Below are positions 1-7,313 of a DNA stretch of 12,206 bases, piece after piece. The notes under the pieces were generated by a model that searched no databases, was not told the DNA's origin, and saw nothing but the letters and a program-made list of their open reading frames with translations. The stretch is from Pseudomonadota bacterium (GTDB taxonomy: Bacteria > Pseudomonadota > Gammaproteobacteria > Competibacterales > Competibacteraceae). How positions within the stretch are numbered: position 1 is the stretch's first letter; each line of letters begins with the position of its first letter. A program made the translations under genes and the position numbers. The stretch is from assembly GCA_018262135.1 (NCBI GenBank), contig JAGTSD010000016.1, positions 1 to 12,206 on the forward strand. Reading direction: 5' to 3'.

Positions 1-97
1 CATGAAAACAGTCTGGGTGGGCTCGATCAGGTTGCGACAACAGGCATTGTTTAACAACTATAGCCCAGATGCAAATTTTAATATACGTTTGTAGTTA
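1..97. other. AT-rich intergenic edge, no gene recognised
   Basis: This stretch lies downstream of the DUF779 gene and is visibly richer in A and T than the rest of the window. It contains a short perfect inverted repeat at 47-57 (TTGTT-T-AACAA). A 31-codon plus-strand reading frame starts at base 2 but resembles nothing I recognise. No stem followed by a T run is visible. I see no supported gene here. Confidence 0.4.
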
Positions 98-478
98 TTA
101 TGTTTTACCCTGATGACCAACATCCAGCGCCGCCTGTTCCTCGTCGCTGAACAGCCGCGAGCGAGTCAGAAAGCGCAAGCCTTCCGGGCCTTCCAGGGAA
201 AACATCCCTCCTCGCCACGGTACGACATCAATGATGAGCTGGGTGTGTTGCCAATATTCGTACTGGGCGGCGCTCATGTAAAACGGGCAACCCCCAATTT
301 CCCCCAGCAGCACATCGCTATCGCCCACCAGCAGTTCCCCATCGGGAAAGCACATCGGCGAGCTACCATCGCAGCAACCGCCGGACTGGTGGAATATCAG
401 CGGACCGTGCTTGGCCTTGAGTTTGGCGATCAGCGCCAAGGCTGCGTCTGTGGCAAGGACACGGGAAACGGCGCTCAT
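98..478 (-). CDS. DUF779 family protein, aldehyde dehydrogenase-associated
   Basis: This small soluble protein of 126 residues, about the usual length for the DUF779 family, has no established biochemical function. The family signature is visible as HQSGGCCDGSSPMC at residues 30-43. Conserved cysteines at 35, 36, 43 and 64 could bind a metal or take part in thiol chemistry, but that is inference. A WRGG motif follows near residue 88. I chose the Met at 478 because GGAG lies 6 bases upstream on the minus strand. The alternative Met at 490 adds four residues (MELA) and has no well-spaced ribosome binding site. The gene lies directly downstream of the aldehyde dehydrogenase on the same strand, an arrangement known from many ExaC/AcoD loci. 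It is therefore probably co-expressed and may help the dehydrogenase or protect it from aldehydes. There is no signal peptide or membrane segment. Confidence 0.85.
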   Translation of the reverse strand: MSAVSRVLATDAALALIAKLKAKHGPLIFHQSGGCCDGSSPMCFPDGELLVGDSDVLLGEIGGCPFYMSAAQYEYWQHTQLIIDVVPWRGGMFSLEGPEGLRFLTRSRLFSDEEQAALDVGHQGKT

Positions 479-502
479 GGCAAGCTCCATCGTGTTGAGT
501 GA

Positions 503-541
503 CCCTCAGCCCAAACCCTCTCCCGCCAGGGGGAGAGGGGA
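503..541. repeat. REP-like palindromic intergenic repeat
   Basis: A perfect 9-bp inverted repeat pairs CCCTCTCCC (516-524) with GGGAGAGGG (531-539) around a 6-base loop. It is preceded by CCCTCAGCCCAAA. This resembles a dispersed C-rich palindrome found between genes in many high-GC Proteobacteria; that resemblance is from memory, not a search. It lies between the aldehyde dehydrogenase and the DUF779 gene. In the transcript it could act as a stabiliser or partial attenuator of the downstream gene. There is no U tract, so it is not a classical intrinsic terminator. Confidence 0.6.
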
Positions 542-554
542 GCAAATGGTGATC

Positions 555-2075
555 TCAGAAGAACCCCAGAGCTTGTGGGCTGTAGCTCACCAGCAGGTTC
601 TTGGTCTGCTGGTAATGGTCGAGCATCATCTTGTGGGTTTCCCGTCCGATGCCAGACTGCTTGTAGCCGCCGAAGGCCGCATGCGCTGGGTAGAGATGGT
701 AGGAATTGGTCCAGACCCGCCCCGCCTTGATGCCGCGCCCCATTCGATAAGCTGTGTTGATATCCCGGCTCCACACCCCGGCGCCGAGACCGTACAGCGT
801 GTCGTTGGCGATGGCCAGGGCCTCGGCGGCATCCTTGAAGGTTGTCACCGCCAGCACCGGACCAAAAATTTCCTCCTGGAAAACCCTCATCTTGTTATGG
901 CCCTGGAATACGGTCGGCTGGATGTAGAAACCCTCCTTGAGTTCGCCGCTCAGTTCAGCCCGCTGCCCGCCGGTCAGACACTTGGCGCCTTCCTGCCGGC
1001 CGATGTCCAGGTAGCTGAGGATTTTCTCCATCTGCTCGGTGGACACCTGAGCGCCGAGCATGGTGTCGGTATCAAGCGGATGGCCCTGCTTGACCGCCTT
1101 CACCCGCGCCACCGCCCGCTCCATGAACCGGTCGTAGATGGACTCCTGAATCAGCGCCCGCGAGGGGCAGGTGCAGACCTCGCCCTGATTCAGGGCGAAC
1201 ATCGTGAACCCTTCCAGGGCCTTGTCGAAGAAGGCATCATCCTGGGCGCACACGTCGGCGAAGAAAATGTTGGGCGATTTGCCGCCCAGTTCCAGGGTTA
1301 CCGGGATCAGGTTTTGCGAGGCGTACTGCATGATCAGCCGCCCGGTCGTGGTCTCGCCGGTGAAGGCGATCTTGGCGATGCGCCGGCTTGACGCCAGCGG
1401 CTTTCCCGCTTCCAAACCAAATCCATTCACCACATTGAGCACGCCGGGCGGCAGCAAGTCCTGAATCAGTTCCAGCAACACCAGGATGGAAACAGGGGTC
1501 TGCTCGGCGGGCTTGAGCACCACGCAGTTGCCGGCCGCCAACGCCGGCGCCAGCTTCCAGACCGCCATCAGGATGGGAAAATTCCAGGGGATGATCTGCC
1601 CGACTACGCCCAGCGGTTCGTGGAAGTGATAGGCGACGGTGTTATCGTCCAGTTCAGCCAACGTGCCTTCCTGGGCGCGGATGCAGCCGGCGAAGTAGCG
1701 GAAGTGGTCAATGGCCAGCGGCAAATCCGCCGCCAGGGTTTCCCGCACAGGTTTGCCGTTGTCCCAGGTTTCCGCCACTGCCAGCATTTCCAGGTTGGCT
1801 TCCATCCGGTCGGCGATTTTGTTGAGCAGCGCGGCCCGGCTGGCGACTGCGGTTCGGCCCCAGGCGTCAGCGGCGGCATGAGCAGCATCGAGCGCCAGTT
1901 CGATGTCCTCGGCAGTCGAACGCGGCGCCTCGCAGAAAACCTGGCCGGTGACCGGGCTGACGTTTTCGAAATACTCGCCCTTGACCGGCGGCGTCCACTG
2001 GCCACCAATGAAGTTGTGGTAATGGGATTTGAAGCTGACTTTTGCGCCCGGTTGGCCGGGAATGGCGTATAACAT
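555..2075 (-). CDS. exaC: NAD-dependent aldehyde dehydrogenase (acetaldehyde type, ExaC/AcoD group)
   Basis: This 506-residue cytosolic enzyme oxidises aldehydes, most likely acetaldehyde, to the acid with NAD+. All family motifs are present. PWNFP has the catalytic Asn165. LKPAEQTP carries Lys188 and Glu191, which bind the cofactor. LELGGKSPN holds the general base Glu262. [11 protein letters not shown] carries the nucleophile Cys301. The [11 protein letters not shown] form, the length of about 506, and the C-terminal [12 protein letters not shown] stretch fit the ExaC/AcoD/AldB subgroup. The start at 2075 is fixed by a strong AGGAGG (2083-2088) 7 bases upstream. A longer open frame to 2240 exists but adds 55 residues with no family similarity. 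The adjacent DUF779 gene supports a role in ethanol or acetoin catabolism. No PQQ alcohol dehydrogenase or sigma-54 regulator is in the window, so the physiological substrate is inferred. Confidence 0.93.
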   Translation of the reverse strand: MLYAIPGQPGAKVSFKSHYHNFIGGQWTPPVKGEYFENVSPVTGQVFCEAPRSTAEDIELALDAAHAAADAWGRTAVASRAALLNKIADRMEANLEMLAVAETWDNGKPVRETLAADLPLAIDHFRYFAGCIRAQEGTLAELDDNTVAYHFHEPLGVVGQIIPWNFPILMAVWKLAPALAAGNCVVLKPAEQTPVSILVLLELIQDLLPPGVLNVVNGFGLEAGKPLASSRRIAKIAFTGETTTGRLIMQYASQNLIPVTLELGGKSPNIFFADVCAQDDAFFDKALEGFTMFALNQGEVCTCPSRALIQESIYDRFMERAVARVKAVKQGHPLDTDTMLGAQVSTEQMEKILSYLDIGRQEGAKCLTGGQRAELSGELKEGFYIQPTVFQGHNKMRVFQEEIFGPVLAVTTFKDAAEALAIANDTLYGLGAGVWSRDINTAYRMGRGIKAGRVWTNSYHLYPAHAAFGGYKQSGIGRETHKMMLDHYQQTKNLLVSYSPQALGFF

Positions 2076-2257
2076 GGCGGTTCCTCCTATGGTTGAGGGG
2101 CGCGGCGACGTGCTTGCGCATCGCCGTCTTTTTGAGGCAGTAAGATAAGCCAAGGTCCTGCCGACCCTGGCTTTGTTCCCGCCTTGGGTAAAGATAGACG
2201 TTGCCACAGAGAAATACCGCATAAGCCAGGGCGCCGGCATTTTTCACGTCCGACTTA
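2076..2257. other. Upstream region of the aldehyde dehydrogenase gene
   Basis: This spacer carries the ribosome binding site (AGGAGG, minus strand, 2083-2088) and must hold the promoter of the dehydrogenase gene, unless the gene is read from further upstream. I could not find a convincing sigma-70 hexamer pair or a correctly spaced sigma-54 site. On the plus strand, the open frame of the hydantoinase remnant extends back to a TAA at 2222-2224. That short extension shows no similarity I recognise. Confidence 0.4.
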
Positions 2258-2521
2258 GTGCACGAGCGAGTCTCGGCGCGGGGCGAAATTCTCGTTCCCT
2301 TCGATCTCGAAAGCGCCCGCGCGCCATTGGAAGACGCTTATCACGCCGGGATTCGCGCCGTGGCCATCGTGTTCCTGCACGGTTACCGCTATCCGGAACA
2401 CGAACGACAGGCGGCAGCCCTGGCACGGGAAATCGGCTTCACTTAAATATCGGTCTCCCACCCGGTCAACCCGTTGATGAAGCTGGCGTGCGCGACGATC
2501 AACAGGTCCATGTTGCCGATG
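2258..2521 (+). pseudogene. Remnant of hydantoinase A / 5-oxoprolinase N-terminal domain
   Basis: A 62-codon frame (2258-2446, starting at GTG) encodes a piece of the N-terminal ATPase-like domain of HyuA/5-oxoprolinase proteins. Recognisable family segments are HERVSARGEILVPFD and GIRAVAIVFLHGYRYPEHE. The frame is broken by TAA at 2444-2446. Reading straight through, the same frame continues as ISVSHPVNPLMKL (2447-2485), which matches the family's VSVSHxVxPLMKL segment. A single CAA-to-TAA change therefore explains the stop. After 2485 the similarity is lost in this frame. Weak similarity (VRDDQQV, compare family SRGDTTVV) appears in another frame, suggesting a one-base deletion. The family protein is several hundred residues long, so both ends are missing. 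I regard it as a non-functional fragment of a once complete ATP-dependent amide hydrolase gene. Confidence 0.75.
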
Positions 2522-2538
2522 GGGGTACCTTGGCGTTC

Positions 2539-2967
2539 TCACCAATACCGCCCGAAATCCGGCCCCCGCTCCGGCAACTGACGCGGCTTGCCGTGATCAT
2601 CAATTGCGACATAAATGATCACCGCCTCGGTCACCTGATCCGACAGAAGCTGGCCATCGCGGGCGCGCTGAACGAAGACCTCGACCTTGACGGTGATCGA
2701 GGTCTTGCCCACCTTCTGAATCCGGGCGAAGCAGCTCACCAGATCACCCACGAACACCGGTTTATGAAACTCCATCGAGGTGACGGCCACGGTGCTCACC
2801 CGCCCGCCGGCGTACTCCACCGCCACCACGCTGCCGGCCACGTCCATCTGCGCCATGATCCAGCCGCCGAAAATGTTGCCGTTGGGATTGGTATGAGCTG
2901 GCATCGCCAGAATGCGGGCAGTGGGCTGGCGGTCGCGCGGGAAAATGTCCTCTTGTTCGATAGCCAT
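2539..2967 (-). CDS. yciA: YciA-type acyl-CoA thioesterase (hotdog fold)
   Basis: This 142-residue cytosolic hotdog-fold enzyme hydrolyses acyl-CoA thioesters to free CoA and acid. It aligns throughout with E. coli YciA. The central signature is AMPAHTNPNGNIFGGWIMAQMD at residues 21-42, where Asp42 corresponds to the catalytic aspartate. The later segments FHKPVFVGD and TEAVIIYVAID also match, as does the GKPRQLP tail. The start at 2967 (MAIEQED) has AGGAG 5 bases upstream. A longer frame to 3018 adds 17 unrelated residues. It is divergently oriented to the deacetylase gene, sharing a roughly 160-base spacer. Its 3' end runs towards the broken hydantoinase remnant. YciA homologues usually prefer a broad range of acyl chains; the substrate here cannot be judged. 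It may help to maintain free CoA pools. Confidence 0.9.
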   Translation of the reverse strand: MAIEQEDIFPRDRQPTARILAMPAHTNPNGNIFGGWIMAQMDVAGSVVAVEYAGGRVSTVAVTSMEFHKPVFVGDLVSCFARIQKVGKTSITVKVEVFVQRARDGQLLSDQVTEAVIIYVAIDDHGKPRQLPERGPDFGRYW

Positions 2968-3053
2968 GGGAACTCCTGAAGCAAAAGCCGCGGTGCGGAC
3001 GATTTTTAAGGCGGGCAACAGGCGGCGACCGATGGATTTCGACCCTGCCGCAG

Positions 3054-3081
3054 TTCAACTTGCCCGGAACTGGACTATGAT
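3054..3081 (+). promoter_or_regulatory. Putative sigma-70 promoter for the deacetylase gene
   Basis: TTCAAC (3054-3059) and TATGAT (3076-3081) are spaced by 16 bases, in an AT-richer pocket upstream of the deacetylase. They would give a leader of about 40 bases before the chosen ATG at 3130. The -35 match is only moderate. A second -10-like GATAAT at 3079-3084 overlaps the first. Confidence 0.35.
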
Positions 3082-3129
3082 AATGCAATGAAAAAACCGA
3101 TAACCCCAAAGATAGAGGTAAGGAATGTG

Positions 3130-4089
3130 ATGGCGCGAAGTAGAACGGTGGCCGTCTATGCCGGCGAAGAACTGGGCCGTTACGGATTCGAGGATCACCC
3201 GTTCGGCGAGGATCGCATCCATGCCTTCTGGGACGAGATGCACCGACGCCATTTTGATTACCAGGTTCGGGTGTTCGAGCCTGCCATGGCGACCGAGGAA
3301 CAGCTCAAGCTGTTCCACACCACGGACTACGTGGAAAAGGTCAAAGTTTTCTCCGAAGCCGGCGACGGCCTGCTGGACTATGGCGATACCCCCGCCTACA
3401 AGGGCGTGTTCGAGGACGCCTCGGTAGTGGTGGGCACCGTCGTGGATGCTACCTGCAAGGTCATGAACAACGAGGTCCGGCGCGTCTTTGTGCCGATTGC
3501 CGGCCTGCACCACAGCATGCCCGATACCGCCGCCGGTTTCTGCGTGTTCAACGATGTCGGTGTGGCCATCCGGATTTTGCAACAGGAGTATGGTCTGGAG
3601 CGGATCGCCTACGTGGACATTGATGCCCATCACGGCGACGGCTTGTTCTATCCGTTTGAATCCGACCCGACCGTCATCTTTGCCGACATCCACGAGGACG
3701 GCCGCTACAACTTCCCGCAGAGCGGCTTTGCGCACGAGGTCGGCAAGGGGCCGGCCAAGGGCCGCAAACTCAACATCCCGCTGCTCCCGCTGTCGGCCGA
3801 CGACGACTTCATGATGATGTGGGACAACGTCGAACAATTCCTGCGCAAGTGGGAACCGCAATTCATCTTCATGAACTGCGGCGCCGACGGCCTGGATGGC
3901 GACCCGCTGGCCCATTTGCACTACTCGGCCCGCGCCCACAGCCGCGCCGCCCGTGGCCTGTGCGAAATTGCCGAGGAGTTCGCCGAGGGCCGCATCGTCG
4001 GCGTCGGCGGCGGCGGCTACGAGCTGCGCAACGTCGGCAAGGCCTGGGTCGCGGTGGTAGACTCCTTTCTGGAAACGCCGATGCGCTAA
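3130..4089 (+). CDS. Histone deacetylase/AcuC family zinc-dependent deacetylase
   Basis: This 319-residue arginase-fold hydrolase removes acetyl groups from lysine side chains or small acetylated amines. The active-site elements are complete. There is a His127-His128 dyad (AGLHHSMPD) and the GFCVFND loop (136-142). The zinc ligands are Asp165 and His167 in VDIDAHHGDG, plus Asp253 in CGADGLDGDPL. The catalytic Tyr297 is in GGGGYELRN. The LHHSMPDTAAGFCVFND stretch is most like AcuC and bacterial class I-like enzymes. The ATG at 3130 has AGGA 5 bases upstream. GTG at 3127 is an alternative, and a Met at 3088 would add 14 residues without a binding site. No acetyl-CoA synthetase or acetyltransferase lies next to it, so an AcuC role in controlling acetyl-CoA synthetase is possible but unsupported here. 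Acetylpolyamine hydrolysis is the other option. It has no signal peptide and is presumably cytosolic. Confidence 0.88.
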   Translation: MARSRTVAVYAGEELGRYGFEDHPFGEDRIHAFWDEMHRRHFDYQVRVFEPAMATEEQLKLFHTTDYVEKVKVFSEAGDGLLDYGDTPAYKGVFEDASVVVGTVVDATCKVMNNEVRRVFVPIAGLHHSMPDTAAGFCVFNDVGVAIRILQQEYGLERIAYVDIDAHHGDGLFYPFESDPTVIFADIHEDGRYNFPQSGFAHEVGKGPAKGRKLNIPLLPLSADDDFMMMWDNVEQFLRKWEPQFIFMNCGADGLDGDPLAHLHYSARAHSRAARGLCEIAEEFAEGRIVGVGGGGYELRNVGKAWVAVVDSFLETPMR

Positions 4090-4103
4090 ATACCCGCAAT
4101 ATC

Positions 4104-4142
4104 GGGCGGCGTTCCCGCGCCGCTCCTACTGGAGCGCCGCCC
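4104..4142. repeat. REP-like inverted repeat downstream of the deacetylase
   Basis: An outer perfect 8-bp stem pairs GGGCGGCG (4104-4111) with CGCCGCCC (4135-4142). An alternative inner hairpin pairs CGCTCC (4121-4126) with GGAGCG (4131-4136) around TACT. It extends by GCG/CGC after one mismatch. Read on the minus strand it begins AGTAGGAGCGGC, similar to the GTAGGAGCGGC heads of REP elements in pseudomonads and xanthomonads. It sits just after the deacetylase stop and could be a REP element or a processing signal. No T run follows. Confidence 0.45.
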
Positions 4143-4178
4143 ATCAGCAAAAGCCTGCCTCTCGCGGTCGAAGTAAGG

Positions 4179-4234
4179 TAATATCTGTCGTTTTCCATCG
4201 GTTCGCCCGCTCTTTCTCTCCGAAGCAGCGGGCG
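4179..4234 (+). promoter_or_regulatory. glyA leader: weak -10-like box and 8-bp hairpin
   Basis: A -10-like TAATAT at 4179-4184 has no convincing -35 partner. Downstream, CGCCCGCT (4204-4211) pairs perfectly with AGCGGGCG (4227-4234) across a 15-base pyrimidine-rich loop, ending 22 bases before the glyA ATG. This could be a leader structure of the glyA-nrdR-rib operon. I see no PurR palindrome and no glycine riboswitch. Confidence 0.3.
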
Positions 4235-4256
4235 CTCGCCCTTGCAGAGGTCGCGA

Positions 4257-5510
4257 ATGTTCAGTCGAGAGATGCGGATCGCCGGATTTGACAACGAGTT
4301 GTGGGCTGCCCTGCAGGGCGAGCAGCAGCGCCAGGAAGCCCACATCGAGCTGATCGCCTCGGAAAACTACGCCAGTCCGCGCGTGCTCGAAGCGCAGGGC
4401 TCAGTGTTGACCAACAAGTACGCCGAGGGCTATCCGGGTAAGCGTTATTACGGCGGCTGCGAGTTCGTGGACATCGCCGAGCAACTGGCGATAGATCGCG
4501 CCAAGCAACTGTTTCAGGCCGACTACGCCAACGTCCAGCCCCATTCCGGCTCGCAGGCCAACGCTGCCGTCTACATGGCACTGCTGGAACCGGGCGAAAC
4601 CATCCTCGGCATGAGTCTGGCCCACGGCGGTCACCTCACCCACGGCGCCAAGGTCAACTTCTCCGGGCGGCTGTATCAGGCGGTGCAGTATGGTTTGAAC
4701 GAAGCCACCGGCGAGATTGATTATGACCAGGTGGAGCGGCTGGCGCTGGAATGCAAGCCGAAGATGATCATCGCCGGGTTCTCGGCCTACTCGCGAGTGG
4801 TGAACTGGCCACGCTTCCGCGCCATTGCCGATCAAGTCGGTGCTTATTTCGTGGTGGATATGGCCCATGTCGCGGGGCTGGTCGCAGCGGGACTGTATCC
4901 CAATCCGGTCCCGATCACCGACGTGGTGACCACCACCACCCACAAAACCCTGCGCGGCCCGCGCGGCGGCCTGATCCTCGCCCGCTCCAATCCCGAGATC
5001 GAAAAGAAACTGAGCTCGCTGGTGTTCCCCGGCACCCAGGGCGGGCCGTTGATGCACGTCATCGCCGCCAAGGCGGTGGCGCTGCTGGAAGCGCTGCAAC
5101 CGGAGTTCGTCGAATACCAGAAGCAGGTGGTCGCCAATGCCCGCGCCATGGCCGGAGTGTTCCTCGAACGCGGCTATGACGTCGTATCCGGCGGCACTGA
5201 TAATCATCTATTCCTGGTCAGCCTGATCGCCAGGGGCCTCACCGGCAAGGCCGCCGACGCCGCGCTGGGCCGGGCTCATATCACCGTCAACAAGAACGCC
5301 GTACCCAACGATCCCCAGTCGCCGTTCGTCACCAGCGGCGTTCGCATCGGCTCGCCGGCGATCACCACGCGCGGGTTCAAGGAACGCGAATGCCGGGAAC
5401 TAACCGGCTGGATCTGCGATATCCTCGACGATCTCGGCGACGAGGCGGCGATCGAACGGGTACGCGGTCAGGTGGCCGAACTGTGCGCCCGGTTCCCGGT
5501 GTACGGCTGA
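4257..5510 (+). CDS. glyA: Serine hydroxymethyltransferase
   Basis: This PLP enzyme interconverts serine plus tetrahydrofolate with glycine plus 5,10-methylenetetrahydrofolate, the main source of one-carbon units. It is 417 residues long, the same as E. coli GlyA, and matches it from the start ([15 protein letters not shown]). It includes [10 protein letters not shown] (29-38), [15 protein letters not shown] (53-67) and the PLP-binding site [16 protein letters not shown] with Lys230. The start at 4257 has GAGG 6 bases upstream. An upstream TTG at 4242 would add five residues of no family similarity. It is cytosolic, dimeric or tetrameric in the family. It lies 30 bases upstream of nrdR and probably heads the operon that continues into the riboflavin genes. 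One-carbon units feed purine and thymidylate synthesis, which fits the neighbouring NrdR and GTP-consuming riboflavin pathway. Confidence 0.97.
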   Translation: MFSREMRIAGFDNELWAALQGEQQRQEAHIELIASENYASPRVLEAQGSVLTNKYAEGYPGKRYYGGCEFVDIAEQLAIDRAKQLFQADYANVQPHSGSQANAAVYMALLEPGETILGMSLAHGGHLTHGAKVNFSGRLYQAVQYGLNEATGEIDYDQVERLALECKPKMIIAGFSAYSRVVNWPRFRAIADQVGAYFVVDMAHVAGLVAAGLYPNPVPITDVVTTTTHKTLRGPRGGLILARSNPEIEKKLSSLVFPGTQGGPLMHVIAAKAVALLEALQPEFVEYQKQVVANARAMAGVFLERGYDVVSGGTDNHLFLVSLIARGLTGKAADAALGRAHITVNKNAVPNDPQSPFVTSGVRIGSPAITTRGFKERECRELTGWICDILDDLGDEAAIERVRGQVAELCARFPVYG

Positions 5511-5540
5511 TTTCCTGGTAAGGCGTGCGAGGCGGCGGCG

Positions 5541-6020
5541 ATGCATTGTCCGTTTTGTGGGACGACCGATACCCGAGTCATTGACTCCCGGCTGACAGCG
5601 GAAGGCGACAAAGTGCGCCGCCGGCGCGAATGTCCCCGCTGCAACGCCCGCTTCACTACCTACGAGGTGGCGGAACTGCTGATGCCGCCGGTGGTGAAGC
5701 GCGATGGCCGCCGCGAGCCGTTCCTGGAGGAAAAACTCCGCACCGGCTTGTTGCGGGCGCTGGAAAAGCGCCCGGTCGGGGCCGCGCGGATCGAGGAAAC
5801 CATCCTTCGCATCAAAAACCGCGCCCGCGCCAGCGGCGAGCGGGAGTTGAGCAGCCAGCAAATCGGCGAATGGGTGATGGACGAACTGCGTGATCTGGAT
5901 CAGGTGGCCTACGTTCGTTTCGCCTCGGTTTATCGCAGCTTCCAGGATGTGAACGCCTTCCGGGTCGAAATTGAACGCTTGCAGCAGGGCGCGCCGTCCG
6001 ATCCGCCGGATCCCGAGTAA
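5541..6020 (+). CDS. nrdR: Transcriptional repressor NrdR of ribonucleotide reductase genes
   Basis: NrdR senses nucleotide levels and represses nrd genes through NrdR boxes. The 159-residue protein has the N-terminal zinc ribbon (Cys3, Cys6, Cys31, Cys34; MHCPFCG and ECPRCNARF). This is followed by an ATP-cone domain from about residue 49, beginning [11 protein letters not shown] and running to about 139 ([15 protein letters not shown]). The zinc ribbon binds DNA and the cone binds ATP or dATP in characterised homologues. The last 15 residues are a proline-rich tail. GAGG lies 8 bases before the ATG. The stop codon overlaps the ribD start by one base (TAATG), so translation of ribD is likely coupled. 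The nrdR-ribD order is standard for Proteobacteria. Confidence 0.96.
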   Translation: MHCPFCGTTDTRVIDSRLTAEGDKVRRRRECPRCNARFTTYEVAELLMPPVVKRDGRREPFLEEKLRTGLLRALEKRPVGAARIEETILRIKNRARASGERELSSQQIGEWVMDELRDLDQVAYVRFASVYRSFQDVNAFRVEIERLQQGAPSDPPDPE

Positions 6021-7117
6021 TGTCCCACGATGATTACCGCTACATGGCGCGCGCCCTGACGCTCGCCTGGCGCGGTCTATACCATACTGACCCTAACCCG
6101 CGTGTAGGCTGTGTGTTAGTCAAGGATGGAATCGTTGTCGGCGAAGGCTGGCACCAGCGCGCCGGCGAAGCGCACGCCGAGGTGATCGCCCTGGATGCCG
6201 CTGGCGAGCAGGCGCGCGGTGCGACTGCTTATGTCACGCTGGAGCCCTGCTGCCACCATGGTCGCACTCCGCCCTGCACCGACGCGCTGCTGAATGCTGG
6301 AATTACCCGGCTGGTGGCAGCCATGTCCGACCCTAATCCACAGGTGGCCGGCAAAGGTCTAGCGTTGCTGCGGGAGGCTGGCGTTATAGTGGAATGCGGC
6401 GTGCTGGAAGCGGAAGCACGGGCGCTGAATCCCGGCTTCATCCAGCGTATGACCCAGGGCCGGCCTTTCGTGCGCCTCAAGCTGGCGATGAGCCTGGACG
6501 GGCGCACGGCGCTGGCTTCGGGCGAAAGCCAATGGCTGACCGGCGAGGCCGCGCGGCAGGATGTACAACGATTGCGGGCGCGCGCCTCGGCGATTCTGAC
6601 CGGCGTCAGCACGGTGCTGGCCGACGATCCCAGCCTCAACGTCCGCCTGCCGGAAGCGACCCGGCAGCCGTTGCGTGTGATTCTCGACTCCGGCTTGCGT
6701 ACCCCGCCGACCGCTCGGACTTTGCGGCTACCCGGTTCGGTGCTGATTTTTACTGCTGTCGCTGATCCTGCCGCGCAAGCGCCACTGTGGGCGGCGGGCA
6801 CCGACATCGTGGTCGTGCCGCGCACCGAACGTGATCTCAATCTGCGCGCGGTCATGGCGGAACTGGCTCACCGCGAGTGCAATGAAGTTCATGTGGAATG
6901 CGGTCCCACCCTGGCAGGCGCGCTGTTGCAGGCGGGACTGGTGGATGAACTGGTGATTTATATGGCGCCCCTACTGCTCGGCGACAAGGCGCGTGGGCTG
7001 TTTCAGTTGCCGGAATTGGCGAAGATGCAGGAACGATGGGAACTGGAAGTTCTGGAAATGCGGGCGGTGGGAAGGGATTGGCGGGTGAGATTGAAGCCGA
7101 TGAGGGAAAATACATGA
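6020..7117 (+). CDS. ribD: Bifunctional riboflavin deaminase/reductase RibD
   Basis: RibD carries out the second and third steps of riboflavin synthesis. It deaminates the pyrimidine product of GTP cyclohydrolase II, then reduces its ribose with NADPH. The N-terminal deaminase domain (about 1-145) has zinc ligands His52 in AHAEV, plus Cys77 and Cys86 in EPCCHHGRTPPC. Glu54 is the proton shuttle. The reductase domain starts near 150 with FVRLKLAMSLDGRTA and SQWLTGEAAR. It ends with the conserved ECGPTLAGALL and ELVIYMAPLLLG. The length of 365 residues is normal, so the HicB-HicA insertion right behind it has not truncated the enzyme. The stop TGA overlaps the hicB ATG (ATGA). Confidence 0.96.
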   Translation: MSHDDYRYMARALTLAWRGLYHTDPNPRVGCVLVKDGIVVGEGWHQRAGEAHAEVIALDAAGEQARGATAYVTLEPCCHHGRTPPCTDALLNAGITRLVAAMSDPNPQVAGKGLALLREAGVIVECGVLEAEARALNPGFIQRMTQGRPFVRLKLAMSLDGRTALASGESQWLTGEAARQDVQRLRARASAILTGVSTVLADDPSLNVRLPEATRQPLRVILDSGLRTPPTARTLRLPGSVLIFTAVADPAAQAPLWAAGTDIVVVPRTERDLNLRAVMAELAHRECNEVHVECGPTLAGALLQAGLVDELVIYMAPLLLGDKARGLFQLPELAKMQERWELEVLEMRAVGRDWRVRLKPMRENT

Positions 7118-7311
7118 AATACCAAATCGTCCTCAACAAATCAGAGGAAGGCTACAGCGTTTCATGTCCCAGCCTGCCAGGTTGCTGGTCGCAAGGGAGC
7201 ACGGAGCAGGAAGCGATGGAAAATATACGTGACGCCATTCAGGAATATCTGGCAGCTATCCTGGAATCTGTTCAGGGCCAGGATGTGCGAGAAATAGAAA
7301 TAGCGGGTTAA
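7114..7311 (+). CDS. hicB: HicB-family antitoxin (short form)
   Basis: This 65-residue protein matches the HicB/UPF0150 fold. It has a KYQIVLNKSEEGYSVSCPSLPG core at 2-23, then the WSQGSTEQEAMENIRDAI helix region. It would neutralise the HicA RNase by direct binding. The form is short: after residue 60 there is no ribbon-helix-helix or helix-turn-helix domain, so it probably cannot autoregulate by binding DNA. The ATG at 7114 overlaps the ribD stop (ATGA) and has GAGGG 7 bases upstream, inside ribD. The in-frame upstream start at 7036 would lie entirely within ribD. GC content is 49.5% by my count, against about 65-70% in sampled ribE and ribD flanks, so the pair was probably acquired by transfer. 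The gene order is antitoxin first, the reverse of the original hicAB arrangement. Confidence 0.88.
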   Translation: MKYQIVLNKSEEGYSVSCPSLPGCWSQGSTEQEAMENIRDAIQEYLAAILESVQGQDVREIEIAG

Positions 7312-7313
7312 AG

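Noticed and set aside
411..1391. Long plus-strand open frame of 326 codons
   Set aside because: It lies antisense to the aldehyde dehydrogenase gene, has no family motifs, and is explained by high GC codon bias on the opposite strand.
2101..2220. Possible sigma-54 promoter upstream of the aldehyde dehydrogenase (TGGC...TGCC on the minus strand)
   Set aside because: The GG and GC elements are 11 bases apart instead of the required 10, and other TGGC occurrences lack a GC at the right place.
3055..3939. Minus-strand open frame of 294 codons opposite the deacetylase
   Set aside because: It is a shadow of a gene with complete catalytic motifs. No domain is recognisable in the antisense translation.
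4090..4256. Intrinsic terminator between the deacetylase and glyA
   Set aside because: The stems present are not followed by a T tract, so they do not meet the standard for Rho-independent termination.
7036..7113. Upstream start for hicB at 7036
   Set aside because: It lies wholly inside ribD and gives 26 unrelated residues. The ATG at 7114 has a well-spaced GAGGG and begins exactly at the HicB family start.
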